Assembly: GCF_039680535.1 (NCBI RefSeq)
Contig: NZ_JBDKSS010000012.1
Coordinates: forward strand, 1-64,000
Length of the DNA stretch: 64,000 nucleotides
Reading direction: 5' to 3'
Source of the DNA: Parvibaculum sp039680535
Lineage (GTDB): Bacteria > Pseudomonadota > Alphaproteobacteria > Parvibaculales > Parvibaculaceae
The notes under the pieces: model-generated
Told to the model about the DNA's origin: nothing
The model's input: the letters and a program-made list of their open reading frames with translations, nothing else
Database searches by the model: none
Shown here: in pieces, positions 1-9,551 of the stretch
How positions within the stretch are numbered: the first letter of the stretch is position 1
Layout: the number at the start of each line of letters is the position of its first letter
Translations under genes and position numbers: made by a program

Positions 1-166
1 TCATGATCGTCGCCGGGTTCGAGTTCACCAGAATGATCCGGTAGCCCTCTTCCTTCAGCGCCTTGCAGGCCTGCGTACCCGAATAATCGAACTCGCAAGC
101 CTGACCGATGATGATCGGGCCCGCGCCAATGATGAGAATGCTTTTGATGTCTGTACGTTTGGGCAT
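1..166 (-). CDS. carB: Carbamoyl-phosphate synthase large subunit, N-terminal fragment
   Basis: Only the first 55 codons lie in the window; the gene runs off the left edge. The translation begins MPKRTDIKSILIIGAGPI and continues with the glycine-rich nucleotide-binding start and an EFDYSG motif typical of CarB. The large subunit uses glutamine-derived ammonia, bicarbonate and two ATP to make carbamoyl phosphate for arginine and pyrimidine synthesis. Its ATG sits one base after the carA stop, so the two subunits are almost certainly co-transcribed and translationally coupled. Confidence 0.95.
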   Translation of the reverse strand, partial: MPKRTDIKSILIIGAGPIIIGQACEFDYSGTQACKALKEEGYRIILVNSNPATIM

Positions 167-167
167 T

Positions 168-1331
168 TCAGCGTTTCCCCTCCTCGATCAGCTTCACGAA
201 GCGCTCGAAGAGGTAGTGGGAGTCCTGCGGGCCCGGCGAGGCTTCCGGGTGATATTGAACGGAGAAGACGGGCTTGCCCTTGAGGCGCAGCCCCGCATTG
301 GTGCCGTCGAAGAGGGAGACATGCGTCTCCTCGACATCGGCGGGCAGGCTTTCGCGCGCGACGGTGAAGCCGTGGTTCATCGAGGTGATCTCGACCTTGC
401 CCGTCGTGTAATCCTTCACCGGATGGTTCGCGCCATGATGGCCCTGATGCATCTTTTCTGTCTTGGCGCCGAGCGCGATGGCGAGCATCTGGTGACCGAG
501 GCAGATGCCGAAGACCGGCTTGCCGCTGGCGACGAGCTTGCGGATTTCGGGCACGGCATAGGTGCCGGTTGCCGCCGGATCGCCGGGGCCGTTTGAAAGG
601 AAGACGCCATCGGGGTTCATCGCCAGAATGTCTTCGGCCTTCGTGTCGGCGGGCACGACGGTGACGTCGCAGCCGACGCTCGTCAGGCAGCGCAGGATGT
701 TGCGCTTGATGCCGAAGTCGATGGCGACGACCTTGTGCTTGAGGTCATGGCCAGCTTCAAAACCCTTGCCCCATTTCCAGGTCGACTCGTTCCAGCCGTA
801 GCTCTGGCCGGTCGTGACTTCCTTGGCGAGGTCGAGGCCGATAAGGCCGGACCAGCCGCGCGCCTTTTCAAGCAGCGCCGGAATGTCGAACTTGCCGTCC
901 GGGTGATGGGCGATGATGCCGTCCGGCATGCCTTTTTCGCGGATCAGGCGGGTCAGCGCGCGCGTGTCGAGACCGGCAAGGCCGATGATGCCGCGGCCGC
1001 GCAGCCAGCGGTCGAAATGCCGTGCCGCGCGATAGTTGGAGGGATTGGTGATGTCGGCCTTGAGGATGCAGCCGCGCACGCCGGAAGAGGCGGCGAGGTT
1101 CGAGGTTTCGATGTCCTCGTCATTCGCGCCGATATTGCCGATATGCGGAAAGGTGAAGGTGATGATCTGCCCGGCATAGGAAGGGTCGGTCAGGATTTCC
1201 TGATAGCCGGTGATGGCGGTGTTGAAGCAGACTTCGCCCACCGCTTCGCCCGTCGCGCCGACGCCCATGCCTTCGAGAACGGTTCCGTCCTTCAGCACCA
1301 GGATCGCTGTCGGTTTGCCGCTCTCGCTCAT
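168..1331 (-). CDS. carA: Carbamoyl-phosphate synthase small (glutaminase) subunit
   Basis: This 387-residue protein has the usual CarA length and two-domain layout. The N-terminal half carries the small-subunit domain (TGYQEILTDPSYAGQ), and the C-terminal half is a class I glutamine amidotransferase with the nucleophile in GICLGHQ and the HPEASPGP histidine-glutamate pair. It hydrolyses glutamine and channels ammonia to CarB. I chose the ATG at 1331, preceded by GGGAG, which starts MSESGKPTAILVLKDG. The open frame extends upstream to 1550, but that extension covers the putative promoter and leader and lacks family similarity. Confidence 0.96.
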   Translation of the reverse strand: MSESGKPTAILVLKDGTVLEGMGVGATGEAVGEVCFNTAITGYQEILTDPSYAGQIITFTFPHIGNIGANDEDIETSNLAASSGVRGCILKADITNPSNYRAARHFDRWLRGRGIIGLAGLDTRALTRLIREKGMPDGIIAHHPDGKFDIPALLEKARGWSGLIGLDLAKEVTTGQSYGWNESTWKWGKGFEAGHDLKHKVVAIDFGIKRNILRCLTSVGCDVTVVPADTKAEDILAMNPDGVFLSNGPGDPAATGTYAVPEIRKLVASGKPVFGICLGHQMLAIALGAKTEKMHQGHHGANHPVKDYTTGKVEITSMNHGFTVARESLPADVEETHVSLFDGTNAGLRLKGKPVFSVQYHPEASPGPQDSHYLFERFVKLIEEGKR

Positions 1332-1521
1332 GGCCGTTCTCCCGCGTGATCGCGCGCCGATTCCTCCCCGGAATGCTGCGTGCCCTGCGGCATGCGCCAT
1401 TCCGTGGCGGCTTTCGTCGACACTCTCATATAATGCATCTCCTGGGGAGGAAGTGTCCGCCAGATAGCGCCGGGGCGCTAGGCTCCGCTTGGCAGACTCA
1501 GTTTCCCGTCGAATTTCGCGG

Positions 1522-1550
1522 AAACTAAAGGAAGGCTCTCTGCGCGTCAA
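1522..1550 (-). promoter_or_regulatory. Putative sigma-70 promoter of carAB
   Basis: Read on the minus strand, TTGACG (1545-1550) is followed after 17 bases by TAGTTT (1522-1527). That is a good -35, optimal spacing and a passable -10. Transcription would start near 1515, leaving a leader of roughly 185 bases before carA. No attenuator or riboswitch structure was recognised in it. Confidence 0.5.
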
Positions 1551-1675
1551 GTTTGCGACGGGTGAAAATAATCAAGCCTGTTCAATGCCTTATCGTCTTT
1601 CTTCGCAGGCGCGGCAAATTTGCCCCGGTTGCCCGGCTGGTTTAGGTTGTGCGCTTCAGAAATCGGAGAAGAAGA

Positions 1676-2140
1676 ATGAGCCAGTCCTTGCGCGAAAGCA
1701 TCATGCAGCAGGTCAAAGACGCCATGAAGGCGGGCGACAAGCCGCGCGTTTCGGCGCTGCGCCTGATGCAGGCCGCGATCAAGGACAAGGACATCGCCTC
1801 GCGCACCGACGGCCGCAACGAGGGCGTTTCGGACGCCGAGCTTCTCGAGCTTTTCACCAAGATGGTGAAGCAGCGCCGTGAATCCGTTGAGCTTTACGAG
1901 AAGGGCGGCCGCCCGGAACTCGCCGCGCAGGAGCAGGCGGAGATTGCCGTCATCGAGAGCTTCATGCCGAAGCAGCTCACCGAAGACGAGACCCGCGCCG
2001 CCATCGAAGCCGTGATGAAGGAACTCGGCGCCTCGTCGATCAAGGACATGGGCAAGGTCATGGCCGAACTGAAGACGCGCTATGCCGGCCAGATCGACTT
2101 CGCCAAGGCGGGCGGGCTGGCGAAGAGCCTGCTGGGCTGA
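1676..2140 (+). CDS. yqeY: GatB/YqeY domain-containing protein
   Basis: This 154-residue, charged, largely helical protein matches the YqeY family in length and sequence (LRLMQAAIKDKDI near the start, QAEIAVIESFMPKQLTEDE mid-protein, DMGKVMAELKTRYAGQIDF near the end). The family resembles the tail domain of GatB, the tRNA-dependent amidotransferase subunit. Free-standing members are thought to bind tRNA, but their physiological role is not settled. The ATG at 1676 follows GGAGAAGAAG. It lies directly upstream of dnaG, a common alphaproteobacterial order. Confidence 0.9.
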   Translation: MSQSLRESIMQQVKDAMKAGDKPRVSALRLMQAAIKDKDIASRTDGRNEGVSDAELLELFTKMVKQRRESVELYEKGGRPELAAQEQAEIAVIESFMPKQLTEDETRAAIEAVMKELGASSIKDMGKVMAELKTRYAGQIDFAKAGGLAKSLLG

Positions 2141-2150
2141 GTTTTTTCAT

Positions 2151-2246
2151 GTCGTCATGGCCCGGCTTGACCGGGCCATCCACGCCTTCCTTTTCAGGCG
2201 CAGCCTAAAGACGTGGAGACCCCGCATGAAGCGGGGCATGACGACT
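2151..2246. repeat. MITE-like palindromic element
   Basis: A 96-bp element is bounded by the inverted repeats GTCGTCATG (2151-2159) and CATGACGAC (2238-2246). It contains two internal hairpins: CCCGG/CCGGG around 2161-2175 and CCCCGC/GCGGGG around 2220-2236. A related hairpin occurs at 12923-12953. Such palindromic intergenic repeats are widespread in alphaproteobacterial genomes. It carries no gene and lies between yqeY and dnaG, where it may also act as a weak terminator. Confidence 0.7.
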
Positions 2247-2264
2247 GAGAAGAGGGTGGGCGAC

Positions 2265-2273
2265 TTATCCACA
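2265..2273 (+). promoter_or_regulatory. DnaA box upstream of dnaG
   Basis: TTATCCACA matches the consensus DnaA-binding nonamer exactly and lies 78 bases before the dnaG start codon. A single perfect box next to the primase gene could tie dnaG transcription to the initiator. Only one clear box is visible, so this is not a replication origin. Confidence 0.45.
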
Positions 2274-2350
2274 GCCCCCGCGCGACTCGCATTGCCGCAC
2301 ATGAAATGCGACAATCGCGCTTCAACCGATAATCCGGACACCGGCGCGAC

Positions 2351-4258
2351 ATGAGCTTCCCAAAAGGCTTCCTCGACGAGCTGAAGGCGCGTATCCGCGT
2401 CTCGGAAGTCGTTGGCCGCAAGGTGAAGCTGATCCGGCGCGGGCGCGAATTCGTCGGCCTTTCGCCCTTCACCAATGAGAAGAACCCGAGCTTCACGGTC
2501 AATGACGACAAGCAGTTCTGGCATTGCTTCTCGTCCGGTGAACATGGCGACGTCATCAAGTTTCTCGAAAAGACCGAGAACCTTTCCTTCATCGAAGCGG
2601 TGGAGCGGCTCGCCTCCGAGGCTGGCATGGAGATGCCGCAGCGCGACCCGCGCGCCGTCGAGAGGGTGAAGGAAGAGGCCAGCCTCATCGACGTGATGGA
2701 GATGGCTGCCGAATTCTTCCGCGAGAAGCTGCATGCGGGCGTCGGCGCGGAGGCGCGGGCCTATCTCGACCGGCGCGGCCTCCGGCGCGAGACGATCGAG
2801 AAGTTCGGCCTGGGCTATGCGCCGGAAGACCGCCACGCGCTGCTGCGCCACCTGAAGGCGAAGGGCATCGACGTCGCGCAGATGGCGGAAGCAGGGCTCA
2901 TCATCGCCGGTCCCGACATTCCCGAACCATATGACCGCTTCCGCAACCGCGTGATGTTCCCGATTGCCGATGCGCGGGGGCGGACGATTGCTTTTGGCGG
3001 ACGTGCGCTCGATTCCGAAGCCAAGGCCAAATACCTGAACTCGCCCGAGACGCCGCTCTTTCACAAGGGGCGTGGCCTCTACAACCTCCATCGCGCGCGC
3101 AAACCTGCCTATGACGCTGGAACGGTCATCGCCGTCGAAGGCTATATGGATGTGATCGGCATGGCGCAGGGCGGCATCGAGAACGCCGTCGCCCCGCTCG
3201 GTACCGCGCTCACCGAAGACCAGATCGGCCTCATGTGGCGCATGGCGCCGGAGCCGATCCTTTGTTTCGACGGCGACAAGGCAGGTCTTCGCGCCGCCTT
3301 TCGCGCGGTGGAGCGCGTGCTGCCGCTGCTGAAGCCCGGCCATTCGCTGCGCTTTGCCTTGCTCCCCGGCGGCAAGGACCCCGACGACCTCGTTCGCGAG
3401 GAGGGCGGCGAGGCCATGCGCGAGGTGCTGGCGGCGGCCCGTCCGCTTGCCGACATGGTCTGGGAGAAAGAAGTCTCGGCGGGCACATGGGACACGCCGG
3501 AGCGCCGCGCGGCGCTCGAAGCCCGCATCGAGGAGGTGATCGGACAGATAGCCGACCCGAAGGTGAAATCCTATTACGCGCAGGAGCTGCGCGCCCGCAT
3601 CGCGAAGCTTTTCGGCCGGGAACGGGGGCAGGGGGGCAACCGCCGCCAACCCAATGACCGTGCCCGCGGGGGGCAGCAGGGTTGGGGCCAGCAGGGCGGC
3701 GGGTGGAAGGGCGGACGCTTCGTCCGCGACCCGCGGCTGACCCCGGTGACGCCGGAACTCCGTCGCTCGGCCCTCGTGCAGGACAAGGGCGCGGGCGTGC
3801 AGAAAATGGAGCAGTTGCTGCTCTCCGTTCTGCTCAACCACCCGGAGCTTCTGGAAGAATATTGCGAGGAACTGGCGCGGGTTGAGATCAAGACTCAGGC
3901 GCTTGACAGATTACGCAATGAAATCATAGATATAGCAGCCCTTCATGCGCCCCTTGACAGGGAGGCGCTGAAGAACCATTTGGTCTCTAGGGATTTGGCG
4001 GATATAGCACATCGTCTGGAAGGTGGGGCGGCGCTTGCAAGCGAACGTTTCGCCGGGCCGGGCTCGTCGCGTGAGGAAGCTGAAACCGGTTTTCTGCACA
4101 CCTTGGAACGGCACCACCGGACGATTACCCTTGAGGCCGAACTCAGGGCTGCGGAGCGCGCTCTGGCAGAGGATATGAACGAAGAGAACTGGACGCGGCT
4201 GCAGGCGATCCATGCACAGCTTGAGCGTTCGGAGCTTCTCGAAGGGAAGACGGAGTAG
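2351..4258 (+). CDS. dnaG: DNA primase
   Basis: This 635-residue DnaG makes the RNA primers for replication. Visible parts are the N-terminal finger-like domain (about residues 1-100), the TOPRIM catalytic core with AVEGYMDVIGM and FDGDKAG, a Gly/Gln-rich linker near residues 420-455, and a C-terminal helicase-binding region. The finger is unusual: three of the four expected zinc ligands are replaced (Ser38, Thr41, Ser62), leaving only Cys59. From memory, this substitution is common in alphaproteobacterial primases. It is followed by rpoD, as in the classical macromolecular-synthesis neighbourhood. Confidence 0.97.
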   Translation: MSFPKGFLDELKARIRVSEVVGRKVKLIRRGREFVGLSPFTNEKNPSFTVNDDKQFWHCFSSGEHGDVIKFLEKTENLSFIEAVERLASEAGMEMPQRDPRAVERVKEEASLIDVMEMAAEFFREKLHAGVGAEARAYLDRRGLRRETIEKFGLGYAPEDRHALLRHLKAKGIDVAQMAEAGLIIAGPDIPEPYDRFRNRVMFPIADARGRTIAFGGRALDSEAKAKYLNSPETPLFHKGRGLYNLHRARKPAYDAGTVIAVEGYMDVIGMAQGGIENAVAPLGTALTEDQIGLMWRMAPEPILCFDGDKAGLRAAFRAVERVLPLLKPGHSLRFALLPGGKDPDDLVREEGGEAMREVLAAARPLADMVWEKEVSAGTWDTPERRAALEARIEEVIGQIADPKVKSYYAQELRARIAKLFGRERGQGGNRRQPNDRARGGQQGWGQQGGGWKGGRFVRDPRLTPVTPELRRSALVQDKGAGVQKMEQLLLSVLLNHPELLEEYCEELARVEIKTQALDRLRNEIIDIAALHAPLDREALKNHLVSRDLADIAHRLEGGAALASERFAGPGSSREEAETGFLHTLERHHRTITLEAELRAAERALAEDMNEENWTRLQAIHAQLERSELLEGKTE

Positions 4259-4511
4259 GATATCGGGGCGGGCTGCGGACACGAAATGCAGCCGGTGACA
4301 GTCGAGCTTTCAGGGGGAAGCGGATCGGTCATCAAGACAATATCGATTAGAGGAAACCCGCGGGGTGCGCGTGGCCGGTGAAGTCGGACGCGGGCAAAGC
4401 GGGTTTCGTGAATTTGGCGCCTTCGCCTGTCGGGCGAATGGCTGCGGGACACATCAATACCTGGGCCTTTGTTTAACGGGTCCGTTCAGGTTTCAGGCGG
4501 AGAGTTGCTGA

Positions 4512-6488
<1,977 letters not shown>

Positions 6489-6510
6489 GTCGGCGGACGG
6501 AAAAACGAAC

Positions 6511-6542
6511 AAAGCCCGGACATCCACTGTCCGGGCTTTTTT
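6511..6542 (+). terminator. Rho-independent terminator of rpoD
   Basis: A perfect 12-bp stem (6511-6522 with 6528-6539) with a 5-base loop is followed by a run of T. It lies 22 bases after the rpoD stop codon. Confidence 0.92.
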
Positions 6543-6566
6543 CATGCATCGACCATAAAACGCGGT

Positions 6567-6647
6567 GTCGTCCCGGCGAAAGCCGGGATCCACTCGGCGT
6601 TTGTCTTGTCGCGGTCTCGGATGGATCCCGGCTTTCGCCGGGATGAC
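6567..6647. repeat. 81-bp inverted-repeat element
   Basis: Two 26-bp arms (6567-6592 and 6622-6647) are inverted copies with a single mismatch, separated by 29 bases. Each arm is itself a hairpin (CCCGGCGAAAGCCGGG). There is no coding sequence. This is a second palindromic repeat type, distinct from the GTCATGGCCCGG type at 2151 and 12923. Confidence 0.75.
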
Positions 6648-6832
6648 ATTCCTTTTGAAGCAGGCGAGGGCATCCGCCGCTCAGTTCTTCCCTTTCCGCG
6701 CTTCCGTATCGTCGAGCTGCCGCACATCCTTCCTCACTCCAGCGTTCGCGCCCGAAGCGGTTGGATCATGGCTGGCCAAGGGGCTAGCATCTCTTCTTGC
6801 CGGCGGGGGCCGGACACAAGGGGGAGGCAATC

Positions 6833-7282
6833 ATGGATATTCAACGGGGCGGCCGCGTCATTCTCATAAGCGGCCTCACGCTGGTTCTCGTCGGGCTTGT
6901 CTGGGGGCTCGTCGTGCCGCAGACGCCGTTTCCGAGGCTCGCGCTTACGGCGCACACGGAATTCGAGGTGAACGGCATCCTGCTCATCGTTCTCGCTGGC
7001 CTGCTGCTGAAGTTCCGGCACAGCGTCGGCCCGCGCTCGGTGGCGGTCATGGTCGCCTATGCGTGGCTTGCATGGGTAATGATGGCGTCCGAGGTGGCCA
7101 ATTCCTGGTGGGGAACCAAGGGCATCCTGCCCATCGCGGCCGCACAGGCCGGCGCGACGGGCGGCGCTTCATGGCAGGAGACCTTCGTGACGCTCGCCCA
7201 TGTCGTTCCGGGCCTCACGCTCATTCTCGCATGGACCTTGCTCCTCATCGGCTTTGTGAGGGGCCCTGCGACGCAAGCATGA
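6833..7282 (+). CDS. Small four-helix membrane protein, hydroxylaminobenzene-mutase-like
   Basis: This 149-residue protein has four hydrophobic segments (about residues 8-26, 40-62, 70-90 and 120-142). The motifs LTAHTEFEVNGILLIVL and GTKGILPIAAAQ, with a membrane-bound tryptophan-rich third helix, recall the HabA/HabB hydroxylaminobenzene mutases, which rearrange aryl hydroxylamines to aminophenols. That assignment is by remembered resemblance only; a generic hypothetical membrane protein is the alternative. The ATG at 6833 is preceded by GGGGGAGG. It is convergent with the downstream TetR gene. Confidence 0.6.
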   Translation: MDIQRGGRVILISGLTLVLVGLVWGLVVPQTPFPRLALTAHTEFEVNGILLIVLAGLLLKFRHSVGPRSVAVMVAYAWLAWVMMASEVANSWWGTKGILPIAAAQAGATGGASWQETFVTLAHVVPGLTLILAWTLLLIGFVRGPATQA

Positions 7283-7291
7283 GGCGCGGCC

Positions 7292-7903
7292 TTAGCTCTT
7301 CGGCTTCTTCGCCGCCTCAATCAGTGCGCGGATCGCCCACCGCTTCACCTTGCGCGCTTCCGCATCGTCGAGCTGCAGCACGTCCTTGAAGACGATCATC
7401 GCCTCCGTGCCGACGATGAGCGCCAGCGCGTTGGTGAGCGTTTCGAGCGACGCGGGGCGGAACTCCTTGCGCGAGGGCGCGAGCGCCGCCTCGATCAGCG
7501 GCGTGCGCCTGTTCTGACGGGCGGGCAGGTCGCCCGTCGCGCCGTTCGCCCGCGTCATCAGCGAATTGGCGAGGAAAAGCCGCAGCGGGCCCTCGTTTTC
7601 GAGGATCATGCGGTGAAAGGCATCGTCGACGCGGTCGACGCGCGAGACGGCATCGCCCGCCGAACTGCCATGGAACAGTTCCTCGGCGTCGGGAATGGCG
7701 ACGTCGAGCGGCGCCTCCAGCAGAAGCGTTTCGACATTCGGGAAATAGCGATAGGCGGTCGCCCGCGAGACAAGCGCCTCCTCGGCGATCTCTTCGAGGC
7801 TCGGCTTGCGGCCCTGCTTCAGGAGACGCGCCGCCGCCTGAAGCAGATCCTTGCGTGTGCGCCGCTTCTGGTTGGGGCGGCCGTTGCTTTCCATCGGTGC
7901 CAC
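7292..7903 (-). CDS. TetR/AcrR family transcriptional regulator
   Basis: This protein of about 200 residues has an N-terminal TetR helix-turn-helix (RKDLLQAAARLLKQG, then SLEEIAEEALVSRATAYRYFPN, about residues 15-60) and a divergent ligand-binding C-terminal half. It begins about 3 bases after the stop of the SnoaL-like gene on the same strand, so the two are probably one transcript. A GTG at 7903 has AGGG seven bases upstream; the ATG at 7894 is the other possible start. The ligand is unknown. Confidence 0.88.
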   Translation of the reverse strand: MAPMESNGRPNQKRRTRKDLLQAAARLLKQGRKPSLEEIAEEALVSRATAYRYFPNVETLLLEAPLDVAIPDAEELFHGSSAGDAVSRVDRVDDAFHRMILENEGPLRLFLANSLMTRANGATGDLPARQNRRTPLIEAALAPSRKEFRPASLETLTNALALIVGTEAMIVFKDVLQLDDAEARKVKRWAIRALIEAAKKPKS

Positions 7904-7906
7904 GGA

Positions 7907-8329
7907 TCAGCCCTGCGGCAGCTGTCGCATGATGGCGGCGAGATCGAGCCAGACGTTTTCGCGCTGGATATCGCCCTTGTCCGTGAATTCGAAAACATGC
8001 AGCAAGCGGAACTCCAGCGGACGTCCCTTGCCTTCGAGGCCGAAGGGCGTCCCCACGGCCTTGCCGCTCCAGAGCGATTCATCGACCATGAAGCCGTCGC
8101 CGTAATAGCGCTTGAGGTTCTGCACCTGTCCGTCCGAAAGATCGGCGAAGAGGGCCTTGTAAAAGCCGCGCGCGCCCGCGCGGTCATGCGCGGGGCCCGT
8201 CGGCCAGCCGACAATGTCATGCTCGACGTCGGGCGCCAGCGTCGCCAGCACGCCGTCGATATCGTCGCGCGCCTCGAAGCTGAAATGCTCGTCGATCTTG
8301 CGGTCCATCTCTTCCCGTGTGAGCGCCAT
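7907..8329 (-). CDS. SnoaL-like / NTF2-fold protein
   Basis: This 140-residue protein has the small cone-shaped NTF2-like pattern (IDEHFSFEARDDIDGVLATLAPDVEHDIVG at the start; LLHVFEFTDKGDIQRENVWLD at the end). Members include polyketide cyclases, isomerases and many proteins of unknown activity, so no reaction is assigned. The start follows a strong AAGGAGG. It is transcribed divergently from the MarR gene and is probably co-transcribed with the TetR gene behind it. Confidence 0.78.
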   Translation of the reverse strand: MALTREEMDRKIDEHFSFEARDDIDGVLATLAPDVEHDIVGWPTGPAHDRAGARGFYKALFADLSDGQVQNLKRYYGDGFMVDESLWSGKAVGTPFGLEGKGRPLEFRLLHVFEFTDKGDIQRENVWLDLAAIMRQLPQG

Positions 8330-8358
8330 GGCTGCCTCCTTCGTTGTCGGGTAACGGC

Positions 8359-8387
8359 AACATAATGAGACAAAAGTATCATCACAA
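8359..8387 (-). promoter_or_regulatory. Putative promoter of the SnoaL-like/TetR unit
   Basis: On the minus strand, TTGTGA (8382-8387) and TATGTT (8359-8364) are separated by exactly 17 bases. The start of transcription would fall about 25 bases before the SnoaL-like ATG. The inverted repeat at 8411-8450 lies just upstream of this -35. Confidence 0.5.
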
Positions 8388-8410
8388 CAGAAAAATCTCT
8401 TACGAAAGAA

Positions 8411-8450
8411 GTTGCCAAGGAAACTGGTTCGAGATAGTTTCCTTGGCAAC
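8411..8450. promoter_or_regulatory. Perfect 15-bp inverted repeat, probable MarR operator
   Basis: GTTGCCAAGGAAACT (8411-8425) is repeated exactly in inverted form at 8436-8450 across a 10-base spacer. The right arm ends just before the GGAG ribosome-binding site of the MarR gene, so a bound repressor would block that transcript. The position in the divergent intergenic region fits autoregulation plus control of the SnoaL-like unit. Each arm also resembles a TTGCC-type MarR half-operator. Confidence 0.7.
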
Positions 8451-8465
8451 CAATGGAGTCCCGCG

Positions 8466-8924
8466 ATGACGAAGCCGAAGATCAGTCCGCTGGAGGCGCA
8501 TCTCGGCTACTGGCTGCGCTACGTATCGAACCATGTCTCGCATGCCTTCGCCCGCAAGCTCGAGGCGCGCGGCGTGACGGTCGCGGAATGGGTGGTGCTG
8601 CGCGAACTCTATGACGAGGAAGCGCTTGCCCCCAGCGTCGTCGCGGAGCGGATCGGCATGACGCGCGGCGCCGTCTCGAAGCTTGCCGACAGGCTCGTCG
8701 CCAAGGCGCTCGTCGCCCGCGCGGCGCAGGGCAGGGACCGCCGCTATCAGGCGTTGAGCCTCACGGGGCCGGCGCGCGCTCTGGTGCCAGGGCTCGCGGC
8801 GCTCGCCGACAGCAACGACGAGGAATTTTTCGGGCATCTCGCCCCCGCCGAGCGCGCGGCGCTGGCGGAGGCGATGAAGGACATTGTGCGGCGTCTCGGT
8901 CTGGGGTCGGTCCCGGTCGATTGA
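8466..8924 (+). CDS. MarR family transcriptional regulator
   Basis: This 152-residue winged-helix protein has SNHVSHAFARKLEARGVTVAEWVVLRELYD, a recognition region (VVAERIGMTRGAVSKLADRLVAKALVAR) and a wing (GRDRRYQALSLTGPAR). The ATG at 8466 follows GGAG. A perfect inverted repeat directly upstream suggests autorepression. It is followed 30 bases later by a DUF1398 gene on the same strand. Confidence 0.92.
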   Translation: MTKPKISPLEAHLGYWLRYVSNHVSHAFARKLEARGVTVAEWVVLRELYDEEALAPSVVAERIGMTRGAVSKLADRLVAKALVARAAQGRDRRYQALSLTGPARALVPGLAALADSNDEEFFGHLAPAERAALAEAMKDIVRRLGLGSVPVD

Positions 8925-8954
8925 ACGCCATCCGCGCAAAAAGGAGAGAACGGC

Positions 8955-9356
8955 ATGAAGAGCGATGTGATCGCGGTGATCGAGGAATGCACGAAGGCTT
9001 CCGACGAGGCGCGCCTCACCTTTCCCGAAGTGGTGGCGAGGCTCGCGGCGGCGGGAGTCGAGCGCTATCACGCCGACCTGCAGCGCGCCGAAAAGACCTA
9101 TTACCTGCCGGACGGCGCGTCGCATGTCGCGGTGAGTGCTTCCGTCGCCGCCGTGCCCGCCGAGATATTCTCCGCAGCCGGCGTCGACGCCGCCGTGCGC
9201 GCGGTCCAGGCGCGCGCGATCGACTACAAGGCCTTTTGCGAAAGGATCGTGGAGGCGGGCTGCGTCGGCTATCTCGTCTCGATCGCCGGCCGCCGCGCCG
9301 TCTATTACGGCCGCAGCGGCGAAGCCCATGTCGAGCCGTTCCCGCCCGCGCGCTGA
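8955..9356 (+). CDS. DUF1398 family protein
   Basis: This 133-residue protein has the family signatures FPEVVARLAAAGVERYHADL, a YYLPDG segment, RAIDYKAFCERIVEAGCVGYLVSIAGRRAVYYGR and an EAHVEPFP ending. DUF1398 (YbcV-like) proteins have no established function. The ATG follows AAGGAGAG. It is probably co-transcribed with the MarR gene upstream. Confidence 0.85.
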   Translation: MKSDVIAVIEECTKASDEARLTFPEVVARLAAAGVERYHADLQRAEKTYYLPDGASHVAVSASVAAVPAEIFSAAGVDAAVRAVQARAIDYKAFCERIVEAGCVGYLVSIAGRRAVYYGRSGEAHVEPFPPAR

Positions 9357-9401
9357 CGGCGCGCGGCGAGGCGACGCGGCCAATGAGCAGGCGGCCAATA
9401 A

Positions 9402-9428
9402 AAAAGGCCGGGCGAAGCCCGACCTTTC
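9402..9428 (-). terminator. Hairpin terminator between convergent genes
   Basis: A 10-bp stem with one mismatch (9404-9413 with 9417-9426) has a 3-base loop. Read on the minus strand it is followed by six T residues, so it best terminates transcripts coming from the 9552-9788 gene. On the plus strand only three T follow, which is weaker for the DUF1398 unit. Confidence 0.65.
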
Positions 9429-9551
9429 CATTGATCCCCGCACGGGCCGGTACATCCGCGGCGGCGCAAGGATCGAATATGTGAGGCATAAGCGGCCCCG
9501 ATTGGCTGAAAGCCTCGCACCGTTTCACGACAGGACGATGAAGCCCGGTCT

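Noticed and set aside
1332..1550. N-terminal extension of carA
   Set aside because: The upstream part is not CarA-like and covers the putative promoter. The ATG at 1331 has a ribosome-binding site and gives the standard length.
2147..3841. A 564-codon open frame antisense to dnaG
   Set aside because: It mirrors dnaG codon bias and has no independent support. Its C-terminal end reads into the palindromic repeat at 2151-2246.
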